Assembly: GCA_029747015.1 (NCBI GenBank) | Contig: JAKOGI010001358.1 | Location: 170,885-234,884, forward strand | Length of the DNA: 64,000 bases | Direction of reading: 5' to 3' | Source of the DNA: Carnegiea gigantea | Taxonomy: Eukaryota > Streptophyta > Magnoliopsida > Caryophyllales > Cactaceae | Notes under the pieces: model-generated | What the model was told of the DNA's origin: nothing | Seen by the model: the letters and a program-made list of their open reading frames with translations, nothing else | The model's database searches: none | Position numbers and translations under genes: made by a program | Shown: positions 34,501 through 46,500 of the stretch, piece after piece | How positions within the stretch are numbered: the stretch's first letter is position 1 | How the letters are laid out: every line of letters begins with the position of its first letter

Positions 34501-37500
34501 CGATATAACATATCAAAAGCAGTCTACGATATAACATATCAAAAGCCCTGCACTTAGCTACAGCAACAGCTTTCTTAGCTACTTTCTTAGCCGCCTTATA
34601 TCTACCTCTACAAATCTCTCTCTCCTCCTCCTCTTCACTGTTCATGAAAACAGCGAATGCCTCCTTTTTCTCCTTGACTTTCTCCTTAACCTCCTCGTTC
34701 CACCACCAGGCACCCTTCATTTTGTTACCACCCCTCCTAGAAGTACCTAGGATTTCTCTAACCGACTTTCGAATACATTCTGCCATAGCCTCCCACATTT
34801 TGTCTGCATCTCTTACCTGCCTCCCAGCAGCCTCTTCAGCTATCCTCTCCGCTATTAACACTGCGTTCTCCTTAGTAAGGGTCCACCACTTAACTCTAGG
34901 ATCCCCAACCCTCCTCTTCTTCCACTTAGAACAATTGAACCCCATATCTAATACTAGCAACCTATGCTGGGTTCCCAAAAGCTCACTAGGAATCACCTTA
35001 CAATCCTTACACAACCTTCGATTATCCGCCCTAATCAGGAAGTAATCAATCTGAGTTTTTGAGGGGCCACTCTTAAAGGTTACCAAGTGGTCCTTCTTCT
35101 TCTTAAAAAAGGAGTTTACCACCATCAAATCATAAGCCACTGCGAAGTCCAGAAGATAAACCCCTCCGACGTTTCTTTCCCTAAAACCGAAACCTCCGTG
35201 AGCCAAGTCATACCCGTCCGAGTTAACACCAATATGACTATTAAAGTCTCCTCCTATGAAAAGTTTTTCGCTTCGGGGTACATCCTGAATGACTAAATCT
35301 AAATCCTTCCAAAATTGCTTCTTGATATCATCCGGCAAACATATTTGAGAAGCATAAACACTAACCACATTTATGAAATCTGAACCCACCAGAATCTCAA
35401 TGGCCATAATTCGGTCACTCTTATGCCTCACTTCAACAACGCAGTCAACCCACTTCTTATCAACCAAAATGCTAACGCCATTCCTAGCGCTGTTTGACCC
35501 CGAATACCACAGTTTGAACCCGTCAACTACTCTCGCTTTAGCCCCTACCCGCTTAGTCTCCTGAACACAAGCTATGCTAATCCTACGTCTGCTCAAAGAC
35601 TTAACTAATTCTATAGACTTACCCGTAAGAGATCCAATATTCCAAGACGCTAGGCACACCTTCCGACAACTTGAACCCCTCCTAACCCCAGTACCCCTCG
35701 GAGGACTGGCTGAAGCGACTACATTGCTCACCACTAGATAAAGCTACCAACACCCAACTCCCGCAACTCACTAAAAGAGCGTGCTAATAACCGAAAGATA
35801 GCACTTAAGATAAACTAGGGAGGGCCCAAATAATCGGAAAAGAACAGACTATTGAAACTGGCCAACAATACTGAAAATCTACTTGGCAAGAAAACACACT
35901 AATCAATAGTAAGACTAATAACTAAAAGGGTAATACTAAAACCACCAACACCAACAACAATAAAAAAGGCCTAACAATGATTTAAAACTAATACCCCCAG
36001 CAACAATATTATTAAAAACCTAAGAAGGCTGCTGCGAAAGGAACCAAACGGAAACCACTCAAAACAGTAGGAATATGGGGTTTTGATCAATCACATTCTT
36101 CATCGTCTTTATTCTCTTTAGGTAATCAATCACCACTTTCCCTTCACAATTGGGGTTTGGATCTTTGTGGAATTGTTCCTTGTTAGTTGCCTACAGCTGC
36201 TGTACATGATGTTCTTACTTTGAGTATTGGTTCTCGCAGTAATGCTCCTTCTGGGTTGACAGATTACAGGAGTGACAATCGTCAGGTTCATGAGTGGCCC
36301 TTGCTGAGTTGCTGCAAATGTGTACTACCTCATGATGTTTAGGAAGCTTCATTGGCAGTTGACTTCTATCTTCAAAGCCTTGGTGACTCCTTTTCTATTG
36401 ATCACATCTGGGATGATGAGACTGTCAACTCCGAGAATGTTTCTAAGAGGGTGGCTTCTAAGCTTAGAAGTGCTGCTGCATGTATAGGAGTGAACTTTTC
36501 AAGTTATGAGAATGAGGTCATGAACCTTCTCTCTAGAATTGAAAAGAATAGTGTCATTCCCCAAAAAAATGTTCAAAGAACACCACCGGCAATCAGACGG
36601 CGAAGGGAACTTGGGAGGCTTGAGTCTGATGTTAACTATGACACACCTTTAGTAGTGGGATGATGGTGTCTTATGTTTAGGATTCTTTCTTGGAATGTGA
36701 GGGGTATAAATGACTGGGACAAAAGACTTCTTAAGAATTTTTTGAGGGACCGCAAATGCGACCTCGTTTTTCTTCAAGAGACAAAACTAAAGGATGTTCA
36801 GCTTTTTGGTGTTCGTAGCATTTAGGGAAATCCATCTATTAATTTGCTTCTCTTAGTACAGTCGGTTCACACGGTGGCATCTTAGTTGTATGGGATAAGA
36901 ATGTGTTCAACCTAGTGTCCTTTTCGTGTGGAGATTTTTCTGTTACCTGCATATGGCGAATGATCGGCGATAACTTCAATTGGGCTTTCACTGGTGTTTA
37001 TGGTGTTCATACTAGAGAAGATAAGCTGAGGATGTGGGATGAGCTTTAACGTGTGAGAAATGGTTGGTCCGGTCCTTGGTGCATAGGAGGGGATTTTAAT
37101 GAAAATTTAAACTTTCAAGAAGGGAGTAGAGGTGTTCGTTCCTCTAATGCAATGGCAGATTTTCGTGATTTCATCAATTATTCTGCCTTGCTAGATCATC
37201 CTTTGGGGGGGGGGGGGAATTTCACCTGGTCTAGGGGTGGAGATGAAGTAGTGTTTGAGACTGGATGGTTTTCTTATGTCAGCATGGTTTCTAGACGAAT
37301 GTCTAACCACTTTCCTATTTGCTTGAGATGATGAAATTGGAGAGAGGAAAGGCTCCTTTCAAATTTGAGAATATGTGGCTGGAATATGAAGGTTTTTTTG
37401 AGGTTGTTAAAGAGTGGTGGGATGAGGTTATGCTAGCTATGTTGTTGCAAGCAAGCTTAAGGCTGTAAAAGAGAAGCTCAAGAAGTGGAATAGAGATGTT

Positions 37501-40500
37501 TTTGATGATGTCAAGAGTCAAGACTCATAAGTATGATCTTTTGGGTATCATTAACTCTTTGGATGCGAAAGAAGAATCACGTGGACTTATTAGTGTTGAC
37601 ATCCAGCAAAGGAAAGTTGCCAAAGATGATTAGACCAAGATTACTTTGATGCAGGAGATCCCTTGGAGACAAAAATCTAGAGCTCTTTGGCTTAGGGCGG
37701 GTGGTGGGAATGCTAAGTTCTTCCATAGGGTGGTCAATCTTCACAGGAAGTTTAATCATATGCCTTTTGTGGTCATGGATGGGATTCACTATGACGGTCT
37801 TCATGATATGAAATCTGCAATCTACGAATCTCTTTTCATCGAACCTGAACCTTGGAGACCAAAAGTTGATGGTTTGGCTCTTCCCTCATTACGGGATTCT
37901 TTTAGGGAAAATATTGAGTTGCCTTTTAATGACAATGAAGTCACTAAAGCGCTTTTTGCTTGTTGTGGGATAGAGCCCATGGACTAGATGGCATGACTGC
38001 GTCATTCTGTCAGAGTAATTGGTGTCATACCGTTAAAACAAAAGTTTTGAGTATGTTTTCTGAGTTCTTCTCCACAGGGAAGCCAGCCTAAATGCTATTT
38101 GTCTTGGTCTTATTCCAAAGACAACAAATGCAGAAAAGATTAGAGATTTCAGACTTGCGGCCTATCAGTTTGGTTGGTTGTATATACAAGTAGCTTTCCA
38201 AGGTGTTAGCTCAGACTTGGGGGCATCATTGGGGATCTTATCGTAGAGAACCTAAATGCTTTGGTTGGAGGTCGCCAGATTCTTGATGCTATGGTTTTAG
38301 CTAATAAGCTTATTGATTCTAGAACAAAATCAAGGAATGCTGGTGTGGTTTGTACATTAGATATCGAAAAGGCTTATGACCATATGAACTGGGACTTCTT
38401 AATTTATGTGATGAAGAGAATGGGCTTTGGGGAAAAATGGATTGGGTGGATACATCAGTGCATTTCTCCGCTTCTTTTGTAGTTCTTGTCAACAATTCTC
38501 CAATTGAGTTCTTTTTACCTTCTAGAGGGCTTCATTAGGAGGACCCTTTATCCCCTCTTTTGTTCTTGTTAATCATGGAGGTTTTCACTGGAATGATGGA
38601 AGGAGCATATACTACCAGGGTAGTCTCCGGATTTTCAGTGGGCCGTTCGAACGCTACTACTTTGAATGTCTCACATCTTCTTTTTGCAGATGACACTATT
38701 ATCTTTTGTGATAGTGATTGTGAACAAAAAATCAACCTTCATTGCCTCCTTACTTGGTTTGAAGTGGTATCAGGTCGTAGAGTCAACTGGGCCAAGAGCT
38801 CTATTTTGGCCGTGGGATCCACCACTCAGTTGCTTGGGGGTGTTTTAGGATGCAGCATTAATTTTTTTCTAACTACTTACCTAGGGCTCCCTTTAGGTGC
38901 AAGATTTAAGGATAAAGCCATTTGATCTGATTGTTGAGAGACTTAAGAAAAGACTTTCAAGGTGGAGATCCAAATATCTTTCTAAAGTGGGAAGATTACC
39001 TCTTATCAAAAGTGTTCTCTCGAGTATCCCAACTTACTTCTTTTCTCTCTTCCCATTACCTTCTTCGGTAGCAACCACGTTAGAAGCTATTTAGAGAAAC
39101 TTCCTTTAGGGTTCTTTTGGGAGTGATTTCAAGTATCATCTAGTGAGATGGAATATTGTGAAACAACCTTTGATTCAAGGAGGTTGAGGGATCAAGGACT
39201 TGCAGTGCTTCAATAAAGCTTTTCTGTACAAATGGCTTTGGAGATTTTTGAATGAGAGAAGACATCTTCGGAAAAAGGTGGTAACCATTAAATACAGTGA
39301 GGAGGGTTTTGATTGGTCTCCTTCTACTCCTATGGGCTCTTATGGGCATAGCCTTTGGAGATTTATATCAAAGGGCTAGGAGAGATTCTCTCCATTCTTT
39401 TCCTTTGTGGCCGGCGATGGCTCTTCCATAATTTTTTTGGCATGATAGATAGTGTGGTGAAGCCCCTTTGAGGGGGCTTTTCCCTACTCTTTTTGTTCTA
39501 GTAGTGGATAGGGATGCCTATGCCTCAGGTGCTGACTATTGGGAGCGATTCTCTTGTTTTTGTTTGGAACGGGTTTGTTGAGTTTGTTGAAGATGCCACT
39601 GTTGATAGCTTTTTCAACAAGCTTAATGATGCCAAGCTAGGAGACTCTCCACATGATATAGTGAGATGGGATTTGTATTCTAAAGAGGACTTCATGGTTA
39701 AATCATATTATTTGAAGCTCCTAAATTTGAATGTTCCATCATTACTTGATCTTTTTGAAAGAGGGTTCCCTCACAAGCTCAGTTGGAGATCTTTGGCCCC
39801 TTTAAAGGTTTCCTTTTTTTGTTTAGGAGGCCCCTTTAAAGGTTTCCTTTTTTGTTTGGGAAGATCACTTGGGAAGATTTTGACTAATAATAATTTGCAA
39901 AAGAGGGGAAAGATCTTGGTGAATAGATGTTATATATGCAAAAGGGAGCTGGAATCGGTGGACCACTTGTTGCTTCATTGCCCATTTGGCACTCCGGGAG
40001 CTTGCCTTTAATTGCTTAGGCATGTGTTGGGTTTCTTCTAGCTCCATTACAAACCATCTTTTGGCTTGGGCGGGCTATTTTGGTAGGAAAGCTTAAAAGA
40101 AGAAGGCCTGGCTTTTCTTCATGTGATTTTATGGAGATTTGGAGAGAAAGAAACCAAAGTCTTTGAGAGAGAAGAAATTTCCCTTCAATGTTTAAAAGAC
40201 AATTTCATCAAGACTCTTTATTTTTGGGATAAGGGTAAATTTTACTCCTCATCTTTTGATGTGGTCGACTTTGTGGATAGCTTGCATATTGGTTGTATAT
40301 ATCTTTTGTAGGATGCTTTCATAGCATCAATCCATTGATCTGTTTATTTAATATGCATATTTTTCCTTATCAAAAAAAAGCTTCCCTCATCTAAAAAAGA
40401 AAAAGAAAAAAAAAACCTCAAAACCAATTTAAGAGGGGGATTGATGTTTTTAGGTCCCAGCATACAAAGTCCTGGCTGGGAAACAATTTTTAGCTTGCTG

Positions 40501-43500
40501 ATCTCTGAGCTGGCAAGCAGATAGGCACTGGAATTTAAAATAATGCAGTTGATTGTGAAGTAGTATTCCATTTGCCTAATATCTTTATTACACACAGAAC
40601 ATAACATTTTTATAATCATACTTCACCGTAAGCTTTTGGTGCTGCTGCTGAGGATGATACTTGTGGGGCCGTGATGTACCCTAATAATTCGGCATGACTT
40701 ATAGTTAGTGAGCAAACCCTTAATATATCCAAAGGTTGTGAAACACCTGAATGCAGAGAGCTCCTAGCTTTGAGAGTAAAGAAGCTTCTTAGTCCATCTT
40801 TGTCCTTCCTCCACCAATAGTTTATTATAAGCAATCTGATCTATCATTATGAGGAATACTTACAATGAGTATGTCAGGTGATGTAACCAATTGACTATGC
40901 AGATAGGTTCCATATGAATAGTGGCGAATCCAGGAATTTTAGGGAGGGGGGTCGGAAATATCCAGCATTTTGAACTTGAATCAAACCTACAAATTAAACA
41001 AATTTGCAATAGAAATTTGCAAATAAACTCACAAATTAAACAAGAAAAACAAATTAAGCATTTCGACTTAGAATTGAAATTAAACCCGCAAATTAAACAA
41101 ACTTGGAATTGAAATGAGCAAATAATATCACAAATTATACAAGAAAAGCAAATTAAGCATTTTGACCTATAATTGAAATTAAACCCGCAAATTAAACAAA
41201 TTTGGAATTGAAATTGGCAAATACACTCACAAATTAAATAAGAAAAGCAAAGTAACCAACAAATTGAAGGACTAAATCAGAATTTCTAAATGAACCAACA
41301 AATTAATCGAATGAGTGCATGGGCTGCTGATGGTCTGCTGATGGTCTGCTGATGGTTTGCTTTGAGTTTGTGAGCTGCAGAAATGTAAAAAATAAAAAAA
41401 ATCTAAAAAAATGAAAATGTGAAGAAGAGGACTCGACCTAGTGACTTCGCAACACTAGAGAAGCACACACTCACTACTCCAACGGCTGGGCTACTAAATT
41501 CCGTGTAGCTGATTGCCTCATTTTTTTATTTATATAAAACCTACTTTTTTGGCTGCATTTTTTTTTTTGGGGGGGGGTGTTTGGGAAGGGGTGTAAGTTG
41601 ACCCCATTGCACCCACGCTGGATCCGCTGATGCATATCAGCATATGAGCCTTGCTGGTAACTTCTAGACTGAATCAAATGGGGAGCCTTTCCAATAGCTA
41701 ATTAGAATCTTCAATGTGTGCTTCATTTCTGGTTGGCCCAATAGACAATAATATGGCAAGAAGAATAAATTATATCCATAGCTTCATTTGTGTATGTCGC
41801 TCTTGTCGAGGCCCTGGCGTTCTTCTTAAGACTCCTTCCATCAACAAAAGACGCCACCAGAGTCCATTTTTAAAGTAGCAGTTTAGCATCGCATGGCTCA
41901 GAGTCTCGGGGTGAAATTTACTGAAAGGCGTGGCAGGACAGAGGGGATACCTAATCTTGAAATTGTCACCTAGGACTAGGGCCCTTCTTGCATATGAGCC
42001 AGCAGAGAGCTAGAACTTTCTGAGGTACGTGCTTATTCCCTGTCAGCTTGACAACATTTGATCATAGGTGTCATGGGCCTTCCCTGACTAAATGTTAAAA
42101 TCTTTGATAGTAGAGCCATCACGGATCCGTAACCAAATTAAACACCACCACCTTCTCCTTGTGTGGATTGTGTCTAAGCAGGGTCTATGGGGATCAAGAT
42201 ATAGGTAGCGTTACCCCAGCTTTACAAAGATGTAGTGCTTGCAGAAGATCTCTATGAAGATCATCTTCCTTATCAACTAGCCTCTTAGTCACAATCCGAA
42301 CCAAACTATTATCAATCCTCCGCCCCGAGGCACATCTCAATGTATGGTTTCTGTCAGGTCAGGTGAGGAGCCAAGTATCTGTCTGAAATTTGATTTGAGG
42401 GGCAGGATAATTAATATTAATGAATTAGTTCCACTGTTTGAATTCAGATTTCGATGATTGTTAGAAATTATTTTTGTCTCTATGGTATCCTATGGGGAAA
42501 AAAAAAAGCCTTCTCTTATATTTCTTTGTTGCATGGACATTGTTTCCATTGCTATAATTGTGCTTTAAATCTTTCTGTGCATCACCATGTTTCATGGGAC
42601 TTTTACTTCCAATTCAGGAAGGGGGGGGGGGGGGTTTTTCTGTTTCTGGGGGGGAAGGCAGAGAAGAAGGATAAAATCATTGATAGAAGGAAAACGAACT
42701 TATTTTTGATGTGCAAAAAGGGGAATGGAAGATCAGGAAGACAAGGCATAAGAGGAAATATTTTACCGTATCCAGTGCATGAAATTTTAGTCTGATGATC
42801 ACTCAGAACTCCTCAATGTCTAGCTTTTGTATTTTCTCGGTGACTTGTTGAGCCTACTACCAAAGTCTTGTGCCGTTCGGATTTTACTTGCAAGAATCAG
42901 TCTTTTCTAAAACAGAGATAATATTTTGAATTTGCAGTGTATGCTCTTAGTATCTGTTCTTTCGAAGGTCAAGATTATCGTAATCATATTGCATGTTTTT
43001 GTTTGTGATCAGGTAGGAGATAAGGGCATCATAGCTATTGGGCAGAACTGCAAATTTCTTAGAGATCTAAGCATTCGATTTTGTGACAGGTCTGATGTTA
43101 TTTTCTTTCTACTTTGTGTTTTAAATGTGATCTGCTTTCCTCCTTTTGAGTATCGATTGCCTAGTTTCACTCATATCCCTATAAGGCAACCAGAAAATGG
43201 AAAAAAAAAATTGCAAAAGTGCTGATGGTGCAGTTGTTGATTTGTGAGTTGTGACTATTGTGAAAGTTACCAGTATACCACTCAAATGCTACAAGAATCA
43301 TCCTCTCTGTCCGGGGCTCTATGCATTTAATAGTGGTTGCACTACCAATGTTTGATCAACTATTGCCTTGGTGCTGTTACTCTCGTCTAAAACAGAAATC
43401 TCATCATCACTCTTCTGGTCTTTCTTGGGTGCGCCAAGTTGGTGCTTGGCAGGTCTATTTGAAATTTTGAATAGTTGCGTTGTGGTACTCGGTTGGTATT

Positions 43501-46500
43501 CTACAGTTGCATAGCCGAGTACTTACTTCGAACTATACTCTTGCCGGGGCACTAGAATCTAGATAAAAAAGATAAAAGTACCTAAAAAAGCAGTTGTATC
43601 CAATCATACTTCATCGATGTTTTGGATGGTTCTACACTTCTACCCCTAATAAATATGGAGAAAGATTGGTAATTTACACTGTCTGTCAAGTATCAACCAA
43701 GTGTGACAATTCATGTGACATAGTTGATCATGCATTGATATGTAGGACCCAAAAAGTGCATTACCTGAAAACTGGGAAGTTTCATTTCTGTATTTATAGG
43801 CTTATAGGCAACGTGATGATATGTAAGTAATGTAACACAAGATGACGTGCTCCTAGGAGCACATGTTATGAGGTACATGTCATTTAATCCAACGTTCATC
43901 GTTGCTCTATGTTGTTTAAATGATCATGTCACAAATATGAAAATTCATGGCACCAACAAAAACAAGCCCTCATACGGCTTAGCTGGCTATGGGAGGTAGA
44001 GTAGTTGATGTTTATGCTATACTAGTTAAATAATCATTAATCAAATATGAAACGTTTTCATTTACGTGAAGTAGGCACTCATTCCTGTGAAATAGAGCAT
44101 AGGTTCATGACTCAGAACGTGATGTTATATCGTACCAGTAGTTGTCCCTTTTCTCAATCAGAAGATTCAGAACAGGATTTATTGGATTCTGTGCCGATGT
44201 ATCGGCCTTTGTATCATATTAAGTGTAAAAATTAAATGTGCATAACTTTCTACCCCTTTTTTTTTTTCAGTAAACATATATGTGGCGGTTTATCATCTTA
44301 CTGGTTTGACCTGTTTGTAGTAAGCAGTCACTACTCACTAGGATTGATACACCGGACCTTTTGGATCTAAAATTGTATATGCAAGGGCGGAATGGTATGA
44401 AATTTATAACTACGATAGTGAATGCGAGCATTTTCTGAGCAGAGCACGTATACATAGAACATATAATGTTCATGGCATGAAAGATGCACATGTAGGACAC
44501 AAGATATGTGTTTTAATAACCCATAATGTGGACATTCAATTGATTCACGATCTTGTGACTGAGAAATTTTCAAATGCATTGGGAAAACTTAATCTTCGTA
44601 GTAGATGAGAAAATCTGATGTTTTATTTAGAAGAAACAAAAAAGAACCTTTGAATTGAGATGGAAATTGAATGTACATGGTGTTGCGTGGTGGGATTTTG
44701 GACAAGCAGAAAATGAACAATTAAGGAGGGGGGGTGTTCCAGGGCAGAAGCTGAGGGGTAGTGATAATGTTGTGGTACAGCCGTACGAAGGTGGCGGCAG
44801 AATGGGAGCACAAGAAGTTTCCTGAATCTGAGGTTCTTGCGGTCGTGTTAGGTTAGGGTTATGAAAGTGTAGCACCTCATTACTCAACAGGCTGACAGCC
44901 AACTTTCACACTCTGCACGTCAAAAACACAAGGATCAGATTCAAATCAGACTGCAAGAACTTTTCCCAAATGGCCTTTGCACCGTTTAATCTTACTATAT
45001 TACTCTTACGCATTAAAAAAGCAGAAAAGAAAGAAAGATTGAAATTAGACCTAGAGCTGACCTGTTATGTGTATTGCAACAAAAGGAGGAAAAACCATGG
45101 AAAAAATTGTTTACTGAGTTGTTCTTTGTATAGAAAAACAAAAGGGAAATTATCGTGAGTCCTTTTTCTCAAATTATTTGTGTTCCAAAGCAAAAGGGTG
45201 ATGTTTTTCGGTTTTTCGTTAATGTGGGGTTCAAGTACCGCTATCCTTTGTTCGTTGAGGGAGCTCTTACTTCTCTGCTTCGAGTATTACTAAGAGAGAT
45301 CTCACATATGATAATTGGCAAGAGAACACAGTTTAGGTGAAAGATCTCCTCTTGCATTTAGGCTTTTGTAGGTGACGACAATGTACATTAAATCGCACGA
45401 AAGCAAGGCCAGAGTGAGATTTAACTGATTTTAGGGTTCCGGGCTCCAGGCTTAATTGCCGAGCTTAGGCATTGGGATTGGGGTACAGACAAGACTGATT
45501 TAGATACTGATCTAGATACGTAATAAGCTGCAATAAATGCGGAAGAATACGCTCTTTCGATAGAGAAGTGAACGACTCCGATCTGTAGATGTTTGAGAGG
45601 TTCTATAGCTGCTCACCTTTCCGTCATCCGCCTTGTTGTGATAAGGGTGCTGGCTTTTCTTTCCCACCAAGGAATGTTAATTTACTTATTTAGGGGTTGA
45701 CTGCTTTACTTTCTAGTCTCTAAAGGGCATTAGCGCTTTCCTAAAAGAATATCCCTTCAAATAAAACGGCATTTATCCACTTTTTTGTGAAGAAAGATGG
45801 TTGCTCCACCACTTGCTACTAATAGTCGAAAGGGTTCACAGTGAAGGAAATATATAATGATGGAACGTTTAAGCTGGAGGTCTGTCTCCGTGCAACAAGG
45901 ATTCACTACTTCTTTTCGCATCTTCATTCATTCGTTGCTATTTCGGACTTGGTTCACAGACGCATGGAGCCGAATGTCTCTCTATAGCGTATGTAGCCTG
46001 ATTATTATTGATTATTGTAGGTGCTTTAGTGGTTTAGAGTAATGTTAAGAGAATCAACCCACTGACCAATCCGATCGGGGGAGTTCATGGGTCAATCGGT
46101 TGAACCGGGGTTGGACCAGTTGACCAAGTTTATCGTCGAACCGGATTAGACCGGTATGACCTGGTGGACTCCTTTGCAATTTTTTGTTATATTTTTTATA
46201 TTTGAGATAATAAATTACTAAACAACTCCCAGTGTAGATCCCACTTTCGTGGGGTTTGGGGAGATTCAAATGCAGGCAACTTTACCTCTTTATGCATATC
46301 TGCTCTCAGAGAGGCCAATTCGAAGAGATCCACATAAAATTATAATTAGAATTTAACTATAATATGAATAGACACAAGGTAATAAAAGAAATACTCAAAA
46401 AAGCATAAAAGACATCATTGGGGGGGTAGGGAGCTTACCTTAAACAATCGGCGTTGAGACGCTAGTAACTTTGTTGAGCAGAAGTGATACAAAAATACAA

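Larger units (their letters stand above)
32383..36070 (-). mobile_element. RTE-clade LINE, antisense in intron 5
   Basis: A near-complete but broken RTE-type retrotransposon. On the minus strand it runs endonuclease (35734-34550), reverse transcriptase (34319-33154 and on to about 32810), then a 3' tail with the recurring GGTCCCGCTTTCGCGGGGTC block (32411-32430) and a short ACC-type tandem repeat (32390-32409), as RTE elements often have. The 5' limit is approximate. 35735-36070 is A/C-rich and probably its 5' UTR. No target duplication was found. Confidence 0.88.
25397..43012 (+). other. intron 5 (17.6 kb, transposon-filled)
   Basis: It runs from donor GTATGC to acceptor GATCAG. It contains, in order, a MITE fragment (26605-26715), a hAT transposase pseudogene with nested hAT-type element (28150-32382), an RTE LINE (32383-36070), an L1 LINE (36080-40379), a hAT-type MITE (40919-41632) and an RTE tail fragment (42148-42230). 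25397-26600 and 26720-28150 are T-rich with a C/T-rich patch at 27440-27480. 40380-40910 and 42240-43000 show nothing I can identify. Confidence 0.85.

Noticed and set aside
34644..35045. 133-codon plus-strand ORF
   Set aside because: It is the antisense shadow of the RTE endonuclease ORF.
44627..44902. 91-codon minus-strand ORF resembling a plastid transit peptide
   Set aside because: Ser/Pro/His-rich composition is the only hint. No mature domain follows and it lies within intron 6 of an intact gene.
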